The position numbers were made by a program, and so were the translations under genes. A model generated the notes under the pieces. The model was not told the DNA's origin and made no database searches. It worked only from the letters and a program-made list of their open reading frames with translations. This document shows, in pieces, positions 26,935-35,632 of a DNA stretch of 64,000 bases. Source of the stretch: an uncultured Pelagimonas sp. (lineage in GTDB: Bacteria; Pseudomonadota; Alphaproteobacteria; Rhodobacterales; Rhodobacteraceae). The DNA lies in the NCBI RefSeq assembly GCF_947498515.1, contig NZ_CANMKO010000005.1:186001-250000 (forward strand). Direction: 5' to 3'. Position 1 is the stretch's first letter, and each line of letters begins with the position of its first letter.

Positions 26935-29209
26935 CCCTCAACATTTCCCACACCCTATGCGGCGTGAATGGCATATCCGCCTGTTTGATCCCACGCGCCC
27001 AAAGCGCATCTTGTACCGCATTTGCGACCGCCGCCATGGCCCCAACGGTGCCCGCCTCACCACAGCCCTTCATCCCCATCGGGTTGGTGGTCGACGGCAC
27101 CGCTTCGGTCGCAAAGCGGATCATCGGTAGATTATCGGCGCGTGGCATCGCATAGTCCATGAACGTCGCCGTGAGCAGCTGACCATCTTCGTCATAAACC
27201 ACATGCTCGCTCAACGCCTGTCCAAGGCCCTGCGCCACGCCACCGTGAACCTGACCTTCCGCCAGCATAGGGTTGATCAGGTTACCAAAATCATCAACAA
27301 CCGTATATTTTTCAACAGATGTTTCGCCAGTCTCCGGATCAATCTCCACTTCACAGAAATGCGCGCCATTGGGGAAACTACGCCCGGGCAGCTTGGCCGT
27401 GGCCTGCCAAGTTAGCAAATCCTGTCGCCCGGCCTCTCGCGCCATTTGCGCCACTTCCAACATGGTCGGCGATACATTTGACCCTGAAATGCGGAAGCGT
27501 TCATCGTCAAAACTGACGTCCTCAGGGTCCGCCCCGGCCTGTTCTGCCAAAAACCCAGAAAACCCCGTTACCATAGCCGACACCGCTTCGAGCGTGACAT
27601 TCGTTTGTACCGTGACCGAGCGCGACCCGCCAGTTCCGCCACCACGGGCAATCTGATCTGAGTCACCTTGAACAACTTCGATCAGGTCGGCGGGGATTCC
27701 GGTTTGATCAGCCAGGAACTGGGCAAATACGGTTTCATGCCCCTGCCCGTTGGACTGCGTTCCAACATAAATAATCGCACCGCCGTCATCGGTGAACGCG
27801 ACTTTCACATCCTCATCCGGTGCGCCAAGAATGCTTTCGATATAGTAACAGAGGCCCAACCCTCGCAGCTTGCCTTTGTTTTCCGATGACACGCGTCGCG
27901 CCGCAAATCCGGCGATATCCGCCTCCTGCTCTGCCCGGTTGAGAACACGCTCAAAATCGCCGACATCATAGGTTTCATTGGGGATTGTATCATAGGGGAA
28001 CTGATCTGGTTTGATAAAATTCAACCGCCGCAAGGCCTGTGGATCAACATCCAATTCCCGCGCGGCGCGGTCCATGACCCGTTCGATCAAATAGATCGCC
28101 TCGGGTCGTCCGGCCCCGCGATAGGCATCAACCTGCGTGGAGTTCGTGTAAATCCCTTCGCAGCGCATATAAGCGGCAGGTATGTTATAAACCCCTGTGA
28201 AAACACGAGAAAACAGGAACGATTGAATCATCTGGGCAAATTGCGAATTATACGCCCCAAGGTTTGAGAACGTGTGCAACCGATACCCGGTGATGCGATT
28301 GGCGTTGTCAAATCCCATCTCAACCATAGTGACCAAATCACGTCCGGCATTATCCGATAACATTGCCTCGGTGCGATCCGACATCCAACGCACCGGACGC
28401 CCCAGCTTTTTGGCGGCAAAGGCTGCGACGAAGTATTCGGGATAGGCCATGCCCTTCATCCCAAAACCGCCACCGACATCGGGGTTGGTCACGCGAATGG
28501 TATCTTTGTCCAAATGCATGACACGGGCCAGCTCATCCTTCATGCCCCATACACCTTGCCCGCCAAAGGAGAGATGCATCCGCCCGTCTTGCCATTCTGC
28601 GAAACAGCCGCGCGGCTCCATCGAATTGACGATGATACGGTTGTCGCCAACCTCCAAACGGACCACCCGCGCCGCATTGGTCAAGGCCGCCGTTGTCGCC
28701 TCTTCGTCACCAAGACCATAGTCAAAGGCCCGGTTGTCGGGGCATTCCGCATGCACAGGGTTGCCGCCCGGCGTCAGGTCCATATGGACCCGCAAGTCGT
28801 CATAATCGAATTCAATCAGCTCAGCCGCGTCTTTGGCAATGTCGATCGTATCGGCAATCACAACGGCAATCGCTTCGCCAACAAAACGCACGCGCCCTTC
28901 GGCCAAGATCGGGCGTTTGGGCCGCGGCGCTTTGGATCCGTCGCGCATCGGGGCCGATGTATAGGCCATCGCCGTATCAAGACCCGCCGCCGTCAAATCA
29001 TCGGCGGTGATTACCGCATGAACACCGTCCAAGGCGGTCGCCCCGGACACATCTAGCGACGTGATCTCCGCATGCGCCACGCTTGAGCGGAAAACATAGG
29101 CATGCAACGCGCCATCCGGGGCAATGTCGTCAACAAAACGTCCCTGCCCCGTCAGCAACCGGGTGTCTTCAACCCGCGCCACTGATTGGCTTTTTCCGAA
29201 CTTGTCCAT
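26897..29209 (-). CDS. Xanthine dehydrogenase/CO dehydrogenase family, molybdopterin-binding large subunit
   Basis: A 770-residue large subunit of the molybdenum hydroxylase family. Family features are: RFVDDIAPDGALHAYVFRSS (N-terminal hammerhead domain), GGGFGMKGMAYPEY, the active-site loop VDAYRGAGRPEAIYLIER, QSNGQGHETVFAQFLAD and MGMKGCGEAGTVGAMAAVAN with the catalytic Glu. The loop reads AYRGAGR rather than the AYRCSFR of true (form I) CO dehydrogenase, so another substrate is expected. The FAD and 2Fe-2S subunits that normally accompany it are missing on both sides. The substrate is unknown. Confidence 0.92.
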   Translation of the reverse strand: MDKFGKSQSVARVEDTRLLTGQGRFVDDIAPDGALHAYVFRSSVAHAEITSLDVSGATALDGVHAVITADDLTAAGLDTAMAYTSAPMRDGSKAPRPKRPILAEGRVRFVGEAIAVVIADTIDIAKDAAELIEFDYDDLRVHMDLTPGGNPVHAECPDNRAFDYGLGDEEATTAALTNAARVVRLEVGDNRIIVNSMEPRGCFAEWQDGRMHLSFGGQGVWGMKDELARVMHLDKDTIRVTNPDVGGGFGMKGMAYPEYFVAAFAAKKLGRPVRWMSDRTEAMLSDNAGRDLVTMVEMGFDNANRITGYRLHTFSNLGAYNSQFAQMIQSFLFSRVFTGVYNIPAAYMRCEGIYTNSTQVDAYRGAGRPEAIYLIERVMDRAARELDVDPQALRRLNFIKPDQFPYDTIPNETYDVGDFERVLNRAEQEADIAGFAARRVSSENKGKLRGLGLCYYIESILGAPDEDVKVAFTDDGGAIIYVGTQSNGQGHETVFAQFLADQTGIPADLIEVVQGDSDQIARGGGTGGSRSVTVQTNVTLEAVSAMVTGFSGFLAEQAGADPEDVSFDDERFRISGSNVSPTMLEVAQMAREAGRQDLLTWQATAKLPGRSFPNGAHFCEVEIDPETGETSVEKYTVVDDFGNLINPMLAEGQVHGGVAQGLGQALSEHVVYDEDGQLLTATFMDYAMPRADNLPMIRFATEAVPSTTNPMGMKGCGEAGTVGAMAAVANAVQDALWARGIKQADMPFTPHRVWEMLRDADNRADGNRTD

Positions 29210-29284
29210 GGTATCCCCTCGCGCAAACGCTTGCCGAGGGGAACTTTAGTGTGAATACCCGCCCTGTCCAGAGCGGCGCGGCCC

Positions 29285-30406
29285 CTAGCTGCGCAACGTC
29301 ACAACTTTATGCGCCCCATAGCCGTTAAATCGGGTTGCTTGCGCCAAAGAATAAGCCCCAATACCATGGAACAAAAGGAAATCTCCCTCTTCGATCCCAT
29401 CTGGCAACTTCAATGGGCTTGGCAGCCGGTCGATACTGTCGCAGGTCGGGCCAAACACGATACGGTCGCGGGTTTTTGGCGCCGGTTGATCATGTTCACC
29501 TGCCAAAAGCTCAATCCGCTCACCGGTGCCAAGATCACGCCACTCGTTCAAGCCACCATAGATACCGTCATTCAAAAACACCGCCTCATCGGTCACAGAT
29601 TTAACCCGAAGCGCGAGGGTAAAGGCCTCAGACACCATGCCACGCCCCGGCTCACAGACCAAAGCGGGACGGTTGGACCCAAAGGACTCGTTCACAGCGG
29701 CATCAATTGCGGTAAAAATCCGGGTCAGGTCGGGCAACAATCCACAGCGATGGGCCGGAAACCCGCCCCCGACATTTAGCCGATTAAGCGTCACGCCTGC
29801 TTGCTCGGCCATATCGGCGGCCGTCTGAATATAGGCTACCCAAGCCTGTGCATCATGGCATTGGGTGCCGGGATGAAAGGTGATCGACGGGAGACCACCG
29901 CGCGCAACAACGGCCTCTAAAAGCTTAACCCCAGCATCCGGTTCCGCACCAAACTTGGAGCCAAAATCATAAGCTGCCCCCTCAACAGGGAGCTTAAATC
30001 GCACAGCGACCTCAGCCCCCTCTAGCGCACCAAGCTTGTCCAACTCGCTCATGCGATCCACGGACCAGCTTGTGACGCCGTACAAGCGCGCCAATGCGAT
30101 TTCGTCCCGCGATCGGATCGGGTTGTGATAGTGCAACCGCGCGTTCGGCAAAACCTGCCGTACCCGCATCATTTCCTCGGGCGACGCCACATCAAAGGCT
30201 TCGATCCCCTGATCCACCAAAACCGCCAAAACATCCGCATGCGGATTGGCCTTAACCGCATAGGTCACTTCGCCGGGAAACCCGGTTAGAAACTCTTGCG
30301 CCGTGGCCCGCAATTGCGCGGGGCTAAAGAAAAAGATCGGCTCATCGGGTTGCTCACTGCGCAACCAAACCTCATGCGTTTCCGCCAGCGGTTCAAAATG
30401 TCCCAT
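29285..30406 (-). CDS. Ornithine/diaminopimelate-type PLP decarboxylase (fold III)
   Basis: A 373-residue fold-type III PLP decarboxylase. The Schiff-base Lys lies in VTYAVKANPHADVLAVL (about residue 50). The specificity helix contains FGSKFGAEPD, the glycine loop NVGGGFPAH binds phosphate, and GPTCDSIDRL carries the active-site Cys/Asp. These fit the short ornithine/lysine decarboxylase class that makes putrescine or cadaverine, more than LysA. The ATG at 30406 is preferred. It is divergent from an Lrp/AsnC regulator that probably controls it. The exact substrate is not certain. Confidence 0.9.
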   Translation of the reverse strand: MGHFEPLAETHEVWLRSEQPDEPIFFFSPAQLRATAQEFLTGFPGEVTYAVKANPHADVLAVLVDQGIEAFDVASPEEMMRVRQVLPNARLHYHNPIRSRDEIALARLYGVTSWSVDRMSELDKLGALEGAEVAVRFKLPVEGAAYDFGSKFGAEPDAGVKLLEAVVARGGLPSITFHPGTQCHDAQAWVAYIQTAADMAEQAGVTLNRLNVGGGFPAHRCGLLPDLTRIFTAIDAAVNESFGSNRPALVCEPGRGMVSEAFTLALRVKSVTDEAVFLNDGIYGGLNEWRDLGTGERIELLAGEHDQPAPKTRDRIVFGPTCDSIDRLPSPLKLPDGIEEGDFLLFHGIGAYSLAQATRFNGYGAHKVVTLRS

Positions 30407-30517
30407 TTTTCGCGTGTCCTTTGCCTGTTCCAACCAGAATGGGTGTGTTTCCCCTCGAATTCACCTGTCGGAACTGCCAATATGCCTGAAAACTATTGTC
30501 AATCTGTAAGGCCGCAC

Positions 30518-30952
30518 ATGCAAAACGACGAAACAGATCTGAAACTCATCGCGCTGCTGTCAGAAAATGCCCGACTTCCAGTTGCGGATCTGTCGCGGCG
30601 CTTGGGCATTGCCCGCACCACGGTTCAGGCCCGTATCGACCGGTTGCTTGATCGCGGTGCGATAGCAGGTTTCACCCTGCGCAAAGGCCCCGGACTGCGC
30701 GCCCCGGTGCGTGCCACGGCTCTTTTGTCGATCGAACCACGTGCGGCGGCGGCGGTGGTTGCCCGCCTCAAAACTCTGCCCCAGGTCGAAACGGTTCACA
30801 CCACCTCGGGCCGGTTTGATCTCATCGTGACGCTGGGGGCAGACACCACCGAAGACCTCGACGAACGGCTCGACGACATCCGGGATGCGCAGGGGGTGAA
30901 AAGCTCTGAAAGCCTGATCCATCTCTCTACCAAGATCGACCGCGCCGGATAA
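30518..30952 (+). CDS. Lrp/AsnC-family transcriptional regulator
   Basis: A 144-residue regulator. An AsnC helix-turn-helix covers about residues 5-55 (DLKLIALLSENARLPVADLS, LGIARTTVQARIDRLL) and a RAM ligand domain about 65-140 (VETVHTTSGRFDLIVTLGAD). It begins 111 bp from the divergent amino-acid decarboxylase, a common arrangement in which the regulator senses the amino acid. TAAGG precedes the ATG at 30518. Confidence 0.9.
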   Translation: MQNDETDLKLIALLSENARLPVADLSRRLGIARTTVQARIDRLLDRGAIAGFTLRKGPGLRAPVRATALLSIEPRAAAAVVARLKTLPQVETVHTTSGRFDLIVTLGADTTEDLDERLDDIRDAQGVKSSESLIHLSTKIDRAG

Positions 30953-30965
30953 CTCCGGTTTTGGC

Positions 30966-30987
30966 GGGTGTGGGGTGGGCGGGTGGG
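30966..30987 (+). other. G-quadruplex-type motif after the AsnC gene
   Basis: Five runs of three or four Gs with loops TGT, T, C and T, 14 bp after the AsnC-type gene in a convergent gap. It shares the run order G4, G3, G3, G3 with the motif at 54012. Confidence 0.5.
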
Positions 30988-31018
30988 CACAGCCGTCAAA
31001 GGCGGTGCTCTCCGGCGC

Positions 31019-31639
31019 TTACTCCGCCTTGTCGCCTTCGGCAACAGATTCTTCTGCGATGCTGTATTTTTTGAACAGCCCGCCCTGAAACATAAAGAAC
31101 AAGAACACCGCCGCCGGAAGGCCAAAGGTCTTGAAATACACCCATGTTTCCGTCGGCATGCTCCGCCAGATCACTTCGTTCAACACCGCCAACCCAAGGA
31201 ACAACCCGGTGACGCGCTTGGTCAAGATCATCCAGCCCTCTTGTTTGAGAGGCATCAGCCCTTCCATCACCGATTTTAGGTAGGATTGCCCGCGCAGCAA
31301 CCCAAGGCCCAAAACTCCGCCAAACAACAGATAGATCAGCGTCGGCTTCATCTTGAAGAACCGCTCGTCGTTAAAATAAACGCTTAACCCGCCGAAAACG
31401 ACGATCAACACCGCCGTCACCACCTGCATCCGACTGAGATGGCCGGTTAGCTTCCACAAAAGGCCCGTGGCAATCAAAAACAGTGGAATGAACCCGGCGG
31501 TGACCACGATAAACCCTTGATATTCGGTACCGCCAAAGGTGAACACCTCATCCTTGAGCTTGAGATAGGCGATGAAAAACGCCACCAGTGGCCCGTATTC
31601 GAGCAAGGCTTTGAGCTTGGTATTGGCGGCTTGGGTCAT
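31019..31639 (-). CDS. ispZ: Inner membrane septation protein IspZ (YciB)
   Basis: A 206-residue protein with about six helices. YciB/IspZ signatures are LEYGPLVAFFIAYLK near the start, KPTLIYLLFGGVLGLGLL, LTKRVTGLFLGLAVLNEVIW and TWVYFKTFGLPAAVFLFF. It is linked in other bacteria to envelope synthesis and cell division. Its order with an EamA protein and ftsY is typical of Rhodobacteraceae chromosomes. Confidence 0.94.
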   Translation of the reverse strand: MTQAANTKLKALLEYGPLVAFFIAYLKLKDEVFTFGGTEYQGFIVVTAGFIPLFLIATGLLWKLTGHLSRMQVVTAVLIVVFGGLSVYFNDERFFKMKPTLIYLLFGGVLGLGLLRGQSYLKSVMEGLMPLKQEGWMILTKRVTGLFLGLAVLNEVIWRSMPTETWVYFKTFGLPAAVFLFFMFQGGLFKKYSIAEESVAEGDKAE

Positions 31640-31672
31640 AAATGGCGCTCCTTTGAGTTCCAGATAGGGGCT

Positions 31673-32602
31673 TTACCCGCCAAGCTCAACTACAACGGCC
31701 CCCAAAGCGATCAGAGCCATCAAAGCGATGCGCCGAGGCCCCACCGTTTCGCGCAACACCAGCCAGCCAATCAGCGCCGCAAAGACGGTGGATGTTTCGC
31801 GTAAAACCGCCGCTTCGCCAACTTTATCAAGCCGCGTTGCCAGCATGATTGACCCAAAACTAAAGAACGCAAAGATAGCCCCCAAGAAACCGCGCGCCAG
31901 CAAGGGCATAAGCGGCGGTCGCTCGGACATCGACCGCCACCGCAGGGCCGCGATGGGGGGCATGACCAACCCGTCGATGAAAAAGAACCAGGCCAAAAAG
32001 GTAAACGGATCCGCCGTCGCCCGGATGCCGTAGGCGTCATAGGTGGTGTAAAGGGCCACAAAAAGCCCGGTTCCAACCGCCAAAATCAAGGCCAATCGCA
32101 AGGTTTCGCGCTCGGTCTCTAGATACATATAGTTATAAAGGGCCAGCCCAAATATCCCGGCCAAAAGGATAGCGACGCCGAGCCATTGCACCCAACCATA
32201 GTCTTCGCCGAAAACAATTGACGCCCCGATGATCGTGAAAAGCGGCCCCATTCCGCGCACCACGGGATAGACGACGGTAAACGCCCCGCGCGAATACGCC
32301 CATGCCTGCATGAGTTTATAGCCGACATGGATGACAAAGGCGCCGAGGAAAATCAGCCACATATGTGGTTCGGGCCAAGGCACAACAAACAGCGCAAAAG
32401 GCATTGCGATGAGCCCATACATCCCGTCGATTGCTCCTCGCGACAACCACGGGTCGTACCGGCCTTTTTGCAGGGCTCCAAAACAGGCGTGCAAAAAGGC
32501 GGCCATCAACGCGAGGATAAGCGCCAATTGGTGCCCAGCCTCTGTTCCTTCGAGCGATATTAACCAATCTGTCATGCGGACAGGCCCACCATCGCGGGCC
32601 AT
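31673..32602 (-). CDS. EamA/DMT-family transporter
   Basis: A 309-residue membrane protein with about ten helices and two EamA repeats (AYSRGAFTVVYPVVRGMGPL ends the first; EAAVLRETSTVFAALIGWLV is in the second). It is a probable metabolite exporter of unknown substrate. ATG 32602 follows GGAGG; ATG 32575 (MTDWLIS) is an alternative with a weaker ribosome site. It probably shares a transcript with ftsY upstream and ispZ downstream. Confidence 0.88.
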   Translation of the reverse strand: MARDGGPVRMTDWLISLEGTEAGHQLALILALMAAFLHACFGALQKGRYDPWLSRGAIDGMYGLIAMPFALFVVPWPEPHMWLIFLGAFVIHVGYKLMQAWAYSRGAFTVVYPVVRGMGPLFTIIGASIVFGEDYGWVQWLGVAILLAGIFGLALYNYMYLETERETLRLALILAVGTGLFVALYTTYDAYGIRATADPFTFLAWFFFIDGLVMPPIAALRWRSMSERPPLMPLLARGFLGAIFAFFSFGSIMLATRLDKVGEAAVLRETSTVFAALIGWLVLRETVGPRRIALMALIALGAVVVELGG

Positions 32603-32654
32603 CCCCCCTCCGCGTGCCGCGAAGCCCCGCGGAGACTAGCAGGCAAGTTGAATA

Positions 32655-33902
32655 TCAGGATTGGTCAAGCCCGGTCAGGGCGGCGGCAAATTCTTCGGGA
32701 TCAAAGGGGGCAAGATCATCAATCTGCTCCCCGACGCCAATGGCGTGAATGGGCAGACCGAACTTATCGGCAAGCGAGACAAGAACCCCACCACGGGCCG
32801 TGCCATCAAGCTTGGTCATCACCAAGCCGGACACGTCCGAGATTTTGCGGAACATATCGACCTGCGTCACCGCGTTTTGGCCGGTGGTCGCATCCAAGAC
32901 CAACAAGGTGTTGTGAGGCGCATCCGGGTCTTTCTTGCGGATCACCCGGACGATCTTGGCCAGCTCTTCCATCAGGTCCTGACGGTTCTGCAACCGGCCT
33001 GCCGTGTCGATCATCAACAAATCGGCCCCATCTTCTTGGGCTTTGGTCATCGCGTCATAGGCAAGGCTGGCGGGGTCCGACCCTTCGGGGGCCGTCAAAA
33101 CCGGAACACCGGCGCGATCGCCCCAGACTTGCAACTGCTCTACCGCTGCGGCGCGGAAGGTATCCCCCGCGGCAATCACCACCTTTTTGCCCGCCGCGCG
33201 AAATTGCGAAGCCAGCTTGCCGATGGTTGTCGTCTTGCCCGACCCATTCACACCCACGACCAAAACCACCTGTGGTTTTGTTGCGTACAACGGCAACGGC
33301 TTGGCCACGGGTTCCATGATGCGGGCCACTTCCGCCGCCAAAAGCCCTTTGATTTCGGTCACGGATAGGCGCTTGCCCATGCGCCCTTCGGCGATATTGG
33401 CCGACACCCTCAAAGCAGTTTCAACTCCCATATCCGATTGGATCAACAGCTCTTCAAGGCTTTCAAGCATGTCGTCATCAAGCACCCGCCGCACTTCTGT
33501 GCTCTCGTTTGAACGCCCCAACAGACGCCCCAGAATGCCGGGCTTGGTCGTCTCTTCCGGGGCGGCCGCGACCACGTCTTGCAATGGATCGGACGAGCGG
33601 ACCAGTTCCGGCTCTTCGACATCACCTTGATCGGTTTCTGAGGTTGCGTCATCCACCGGGTCCAAATCTGGCTCGACGTCTGGCACCACGTCCTCTTCCG
33701 TTGCGTCGGGGGCCTCGATAACCTCCGGTGCCGCAGGCGTTTCCTCCACAACCTCAGCTACCGCTTTTGGCGCGACGGCCTCTTGCACGTTCACATCTGG
33801 GGCGGCTTCTTCACCTCCCTCTTGCACAATCGCATCAAGACCCTCATCCAATTTGGACGAGGATTTGAACAACTTGTTTTTGAGCTTGCCGAAAAAAGAC
33901 AT
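32655..33902 (-). CDS. ftsY: Signal recognition particle receptor FtsY
   Basis: A 415-residue SRP receptor GTPase. Residues about 15-115 form an acidic, low-complexity A domain rich in Glu, Val and Pro. The helical N domain starts about 120. The GTPase has GVNGSGKTTTIGKLA (G1), DTFRAAAVEQL, DTAGRLQNR (G3) and TKLDGTARGGVL (G4). FtsY docks ribosome-SRP complexes at the inner membrane for co-translational insertion. It is full length. Confidence 0.98.
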   Translation of the reverse strand: MSFFGKLKNKLFKSSSKLDEGLDAIVQEGGEEAAPDVNVQEAVAPKAVAEVVEETPAAPEVIEAPDATEEDVVPDVEPDLDPVDDATSETDQGDVEEPELVRSSDPLQDVVAAAPEETTKPGILGRLLGRSNESTEVRRVLDDDMLESLEELLIQSDMGVETALRVSANIAEGRMGKRLSVTEIKGLLAAEVARIMEPVAKPLPLYATKPQVVLVVGVNGSGKTTTIGKLASQFRAAGKKVVIAAGDTFRAAAVEQLQVWGDRAGVPVLTAPEGSDPASLAYDAMTKAQEDGADLLMIDTAGRLQNRQDLMEELAKIVRVIRKKDPDAPHNTLLVLDATTGQNAVTQVDMFRKISDVSGLVMTKLDGTARGGVLVSLADKFGLPIHAIGVGEQIDDLAPFDPEEFAAALTGLDQS

Positions 33903-34002
33903 GTCAGAGCCTGCGAATAATTGTACCTCCCACCTAATACGGCCAGCGCCGCAATAAAAGTCTCAGTTGACGCATGGCGCAGAAACCTCCTTATGTGACC
34001 CT

Positions 34003-34902
34003 ATGATGTTACGCGCGTTTCTTTGTTTTCTCATGCTTGCGGGTATGGCGCAGGCCGATACCGATGAACCCGGCACCATGTGTTCGGACGGGGCCTTTGG
34101 TCAGGTCCAATGCATCCGGCCAAGCCATTTTGTGTTCGACACCTGTCAGGCGATTGAGGCCTTTGCAAAAGACAGCAATCTTGACCCCGGTTTCTTTGCC
34201 CGGCTGATCTGGCAAGAAAGCCGCTTTGATCCCAATGCCCTTAGCCATGCTAATGCGCGTGGCATTGCGCAGTTCATCCCCTCGACGGCCAAGCTCCGCG
34301 GGTTACGCGACCCCTACAACCCCGCCCAAGCCCTTGAATATTCGGCGGAATACCTTGGCGACATGTCGGTGCGTTTTGGCAATCATGGCCTTGCGGCGAT
34401 TGGCTACAACGGCGGCGAAAGACGCGCCAAAGGGTTGATGGCAGGCACCGGTGGCCTTGCCCGTGAAACCGTCAATTACGTTAAAATCATCACCGGATTC
34501 CCCGCCGAGGTTTGGGCGCATAACCCACCCAAAACCCATGACTATCGGTTGCAAAAGGACAAACCCTTTCAACAGGCCTGTTACGAGTTGGCGCGCAAAC
34601 GGAAATTGTCCAAATACCCACCCCTTGAACCACCCGAACCAAAGCTGAAAAAATGGGGGGTTCAGATGGCCTTTGGCGTGACGAAAAAGCGCGCCCTTGC
34701 CCAATACAAAGAGCGGTCTCGCCGCTGTTCGACTGCGGTCAAAGGCGAAAAGCCCGATCTGGTTTGGCAGAAAAGCCGCGCCAGCCCCAAAGGCGGGTAT
34801 TTCATGGCCCGCATCGGTCGCAATAGCCGTGACAGCGCTTGGAAACTGTGCCGTCGATTAAAATCAAGCGGCTGTATTTGCGCGGTTTATCGCAACCGCT
34901 AA
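34003..34902 (+). CDS. Lytic transglycosylase (SLT domain) with C-terminal SPOR-like region
   Basis: About 299 residues with a signal peptide (MMLRAFLCFLMLAGMAQA). The SLT domain at about 50-165 has the catalytic Glu in RLIWQESRFDPNA, then ARGIAQFIPSTAKLRG and AIGYNGGERRAKGL. A Pro-rich linker is followed by a small domain (GGYFMARIGRNSRDSAWKLC) that looks SPOR-like. It cleaves peptidoglycan glycan strands in the periplasm. Starts at 34003 and 34006 are equivalent, and no clear ribosome site is seen. The last four bases overlap the convergent YhhN gene. Confidence 0.88.
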   Translation: MMLRAFLCFLMLAGMAQADTDEPGTMCSDGAFGQVQCIRPSHFVFDTCQAIEAFAKDSNLDPGFFARLIWQESRFDPNALSHANARGIAQFIPSTAKLRGLRDPYNPAQALEYSAEYLGDMSVRFGNHGLAAIGYNGGERRAKGLMAGTGGLARETVNYVKIITGFPAEVWAHNPPKTHDYRLQKDKPFQQACYELARKRKLSKYPPLEPPEPKLKKWGVQMAFGVTKKRALAQYKERSRRCSTAVKGEKPDLVWQKSRASPKGGYFMARIGRNSRDSAWKLCRRLKSSGCICAVYRNR

Positions 34903-35549
34903 CCGATCCAGACGAATCCAACGAACAAGGCAACTTGGGCTGCGTAGTAAAGCCCCCAAATCGCCAGGCCTTGCCCTGGCCAGTGGCGGTTTAGGAACTT
35001 TTCTTGCCCTAGAATGGCGTCCGAAGCCATGAACAACAGCGCCCCGATTAGCGCAATCACCTGCCCGGCCCCCATCGGTTGCATCACCGCCGTTGCCCCC
35101 ATCACACAAATAATCCCGACGTAGACAAGAACCGGCAACGCCAAGGCACCGGCCTTGGCTGCGAACACCGGCCCAAGCCAAAGAGCGACGCCGATGACAG
35201 GTACGAGGGCGAGGCTTTGCCAGCCCCCCAGCGGAACCAAACCACCCGCATAAAACATCCACGCATAGATCAGATGGGCGGCGGCAAAGCTAAGCATTCC
35301 TATCAAAAACGCGCGATCTCCGGGGCGCGACAAAGCCAGATCACCGATAGCAGACAAGGCCAAACCAGCCGCCAAAACCGGGAAACCGATCATATGGGAC
35401 CAGACCGCCAAAGGGGCAATTGCCAGCGTTTTGACAAGGCTCCGCGACCAAGTCAGCGAGGTCAAAAACGGATAGATCACGGCGCAAAGCCCGGACATGA
35501 TTGCCAAAAAGGCAAAGCTCATTTGGGGATCACTGGGGCTTGGTGTCAT
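34899..35549 (-). CDS. YhhN/TMEM86-family membrane protein (putative lysoplasmalogenase)
   Basis: A 216-residue protein with about eight helices and YhhN signatures: ALSAIGDLALSRPGDRAFLI, LSFAAAHLIYAWMF, and GALLFMASDAILGQEKFL with conserved Asp. Family members in other organisms hydrolyse the vinyl-ether bond of lysoplasmalogens; the role in this bacterium is unproven. It lies where a formate dehydrogenase alpha subunit might be expected, after the NuoEF fusion. Confidence 0.87.
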   Translation of the reverse strand: MTPSPSDPQMSFAFLAIMSGLCAVIYPFLTSLTWSRSLVKTLAIAPLAVWSHMIGFPVLAAGLALSAIGDLALSRPGDRAFLIGMLSFAAAHLIYAWMFYAGGLVPLGGWQSLALVPVIGVALWLGPVFAAKAGALALPVLVYVGIICVMGATAVMQPMGAGQVIALIGALLFMASDAILGQEKFLNRHWPGQGLAIWGLYYAAQVALFVGFVWIG

Positions 35550-35632
35550 GACTTGTCCTGCTCACATCGCGTTGCGGTCAAAGGAGCCTTTGAAAAACAC
35601 CAATCAACACCGCGATGTAAACAGGACTTATG

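Noticed and set aside
32648-33319. Long open frame on the plus strand opposite ftsY
   Set aside because: Antisense to the FtsY GTPase domain, with Arg/Pro-rich composition typical of shadow frames in GC-rich DNA.
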